Assembly (NCBI GenBank): GCA_965363675.1
Contig: CBDTTW010000169.1
Coordinates: 1 to 6,642, forward strand
DNA from: CBDTTW01 sp965363675
GTDB lineage: Bacteria; Bacteroidota; Rhodothermia; Rhodothermales; DASSAV01
DNA: 6,642 bases
Direction: 5' to 3'
The notes under the pieces are model-generated. The model searched no databases. It was not told the DNA's origin and was given only the letters and a program-made list of their open reading frames with translations. The first letter of the stretch is position 1, and each line of letters begins with the position of its first letter. Shown piece by piece: positions 5,406-6,642 of the stretch. The position numbers and the translations under genes are program-made.

Positions 5406-6642
5406 ATGGCTCCACAGATGACCAACGACAGCCCGCCGGAAGGGCGGTTCTCCGCGCTCCGCGAGGCGGCCGAGGCGCTCGGCGCCCGCGCCCGGCGGTG
5501 GGCCTACCGGACGTATTACGCCGTCAAGGACGAGTACGACGCCGGCGAGCAAGTCGTCACGGCGGGGCTGCTGGCCGCCTGCGGGCTGCTGCTGCTCTTC
5601 GGGCTGTACTGGACGGTGCTGGTTTTTCAGGTGCCCAACGTGAGCCGCCTCAAGGAGACGGGGCTTGCCGAGGCGACCATCGCCTACACCGCCGACGGCC
5701 AGGAGCTGACGCGCTACGCCATCGAGAACCGCACCTGGGTCGGCCTGGACTCCATCGCCAAGCCCGTCGTGAGCGCGCTCATCGCCACCGAAGACCGGCG
5801 CTTCTACCGGCACTCCGGCATCGACGTTCCGCGCCTGTTCGGGGCGGTCATCGGCACGGCGCGCGGCGACTGGCAGGGCGGCTCGACGCTCACGATGCAG
5901 GTGGCGCGCAACATCTACCCGGCCATCCGCGACGACTTCGTGATCAGCCGCAAGTTCAAGGAGTGGCTGACGGCGCTGCGGCTGGAGGACAACTTCACGA
6001 AGGACGAAATCCTGGAGCTGTACCTGAACGCCGTCCCATTCATGTACGGAGCCGTGGGCATCGAGTCGGGGGCGCAGACATACTTCCGGAAGCCGGCGCG
6101 CGCGCTGGGGCTCCTGGAGAGCGCTACGCTCGTCGGGATGCTCAAGGCGACGGCCTATTACAACCCGGTGCGCCACCCCGAGCGCTCGCAGGAGCGGCGC
6201 AACGTGGTGCTCGGGCAGATGGTCAAGTACGGCTATCTCTCGCAGGCCGACTATGCGCGCGTGCGGGATCAGCCGACGGAGGTGCGTTTCCGCCGCCTGA
6301 CGCGCCACGATAACACGGCGCCCTACTTCGCCGAGCAGGTGCGCCAGCAGCTCGACGTGTGGGCCGACAAGAACGGCTATAACCTGTACACCGGCGGTCT
6401 GCGCGTCTACACGACCCTCGACGCAGGACTTCAGGCGGCGGCCGAGAAGGCGGTGGCCGAAACCGGCGATCAGCTTCAGGCCATCGCCGACGTGGAGTGG
6501 AGCGCGGAGCCGCTTTTCTCGGCGACGACGGCGCAGCCTTACGTAGACCGGCGCGGCGCCGTGGAGCCGTTCGCGTACTTCTGGGAGCGCAACACGCCGC
6601 TGCTCGTGCGGCTCGTCAAGAACTCGGGCCTCTACCGCGACA
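5406..6642 (+). CDS. Class A penicillin-binding protein (PBP1A/mrcA-ponA type), 5' part only
   Basis: A bifunctional inner-membrane enzyme that polymerises lipid II (glycosyltransferase family 51) and cross-links peptidoglycan. The first 412 codons are present, and the frame is open to the window end. A 49-residue cytoplasmic segment precedes one membrane helix (about 50-76). GT51 motifs follow: ATEDRRFYRHSGID (127-140, catalytic Glu129); GGSTLTMQVARN (158-169); RKFKEWLTALRLE (182-194, second Glu186) with KDEILELYLN (199-208); YGAVGIESGAQTYF (214-227); and YNPVRHPERSQERRNVVL (252-269). LYTGGLRVYTTLDAGLQAAAE (327-347) is the usual linker into the transpeptidase half. The SxxK active site lies beyond the window. 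Motif 2 has TMQV instead of the common TQQL, and motif 4 has FMYGAVG instead of FGxGAYG; both seem tolerated variants. The start is supported by AAGGG 6 nt upstream, although Met5 (5418) is also possible. It has its own promoter candidate. Confidence 0.95.
   Translation, partial: MAPQMTNDSPPEGRFSALREAAEALGARARRWAYRTYYAVKDEYDAGEQVVTAGLLAACGLLLLFGLYWTVLVFQVPNVSRLKETGLAEATIAYTADGQELTRYAIENRTWVGLDSIAKPVVSALIATEDRRFYRHSGIDVPRLFGAVIGTARGDWQGGSTLTMQVARNIYPAIRDDFVISRKFKEWLTALRLEDNFTKDEILELYLNAVPFMYGAVGIESGAQTYFRKPARALGLLESATLVGMLKATAYYNPVRHPERSQERRNVVLGQMVKYGYLSQADYARVRDQPTEVRFRRLTRHDNTAPYFAEQVRQQLDVWADKNGYNLYTGGLRVYTTLDAGLQAAAEKAVAETGDQLQAIADVEWSAEPLFSATTAQPYVDRRGAVEPFAYFWERNTPLLVRLVKNSGLYRD

Overview
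The window is GC-rich DNA with strong G/C preference at third codon positions. It carries four protein genes, all on the + strand: cytidylate kinase (cmk), ribosomal protein S1 (rpsA), an ACT-domain malic enzyme, and the 5' part of a class A penicillin-binding protein that runs off the right edge. The cmk-rpsA pair is conserved across many bacteria. High GC, a six-domain S1 with long charged extensions, and the style of the bifunctional PBP would fit a high-GC Bacteroidota-related lineage such as the Rhodothermia, or a neighbouring Gram-negative phylum. That placement is an inference from protein style; there is no rRNA gene to anchor it.

Layout: 1-127 is upstream sequence with a plausible promoter (63-91) and no supported gene. 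Cmk occupies 128-823; its start is best placed at a TTG, because the only upstream in-frame ATG (68) lies inside the promoter. A hairpin with an interrupted T-run (827-863) and a roughly 120-nt leader separate cmk from rpsA (983-3667). RpsA encodes 894 residues, far longer than the roughly 560 of E. coli S1. Six S1/OB domains (about residues 205-700) are flanked by a 200-residue acidic Ala/Pro/Glu-rich N-terminal extension, with a six-copy 18-bp in-frame tandem repeat, and a 195-residue charged C-terminal tail. A textbook intrinsic terminator (3694-3726) closes rpsA. An AT-rich regulatory island follows, then the malic enzyme (3827-5245). After it come a GC-rich foldable segment, a second promoter candidate (5304-5332), a short leader hairpin, and the PBP gene from 5406 onward.

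The genes serve housekeeping roles: pyrimidine nucleotide supply (CMP/dCMP phosphorylation), translation initiation (S1), the pyruvate-malate node (malic enzyme) and peptidoglycan synthesis (PBP). The terminator and separate promoter candidates suggest three or four transcription units rather than one operon. I see no mobile element, CRISPR array, tRNA, rRNA or defence/toxin system. The most unusual content is the expanded architecture of S1 with its minisatellite, the cmk start/promoter conflict, and dyad symmetry overlapping the promoter candidates. I do not see an undescribed multi-gene system here.
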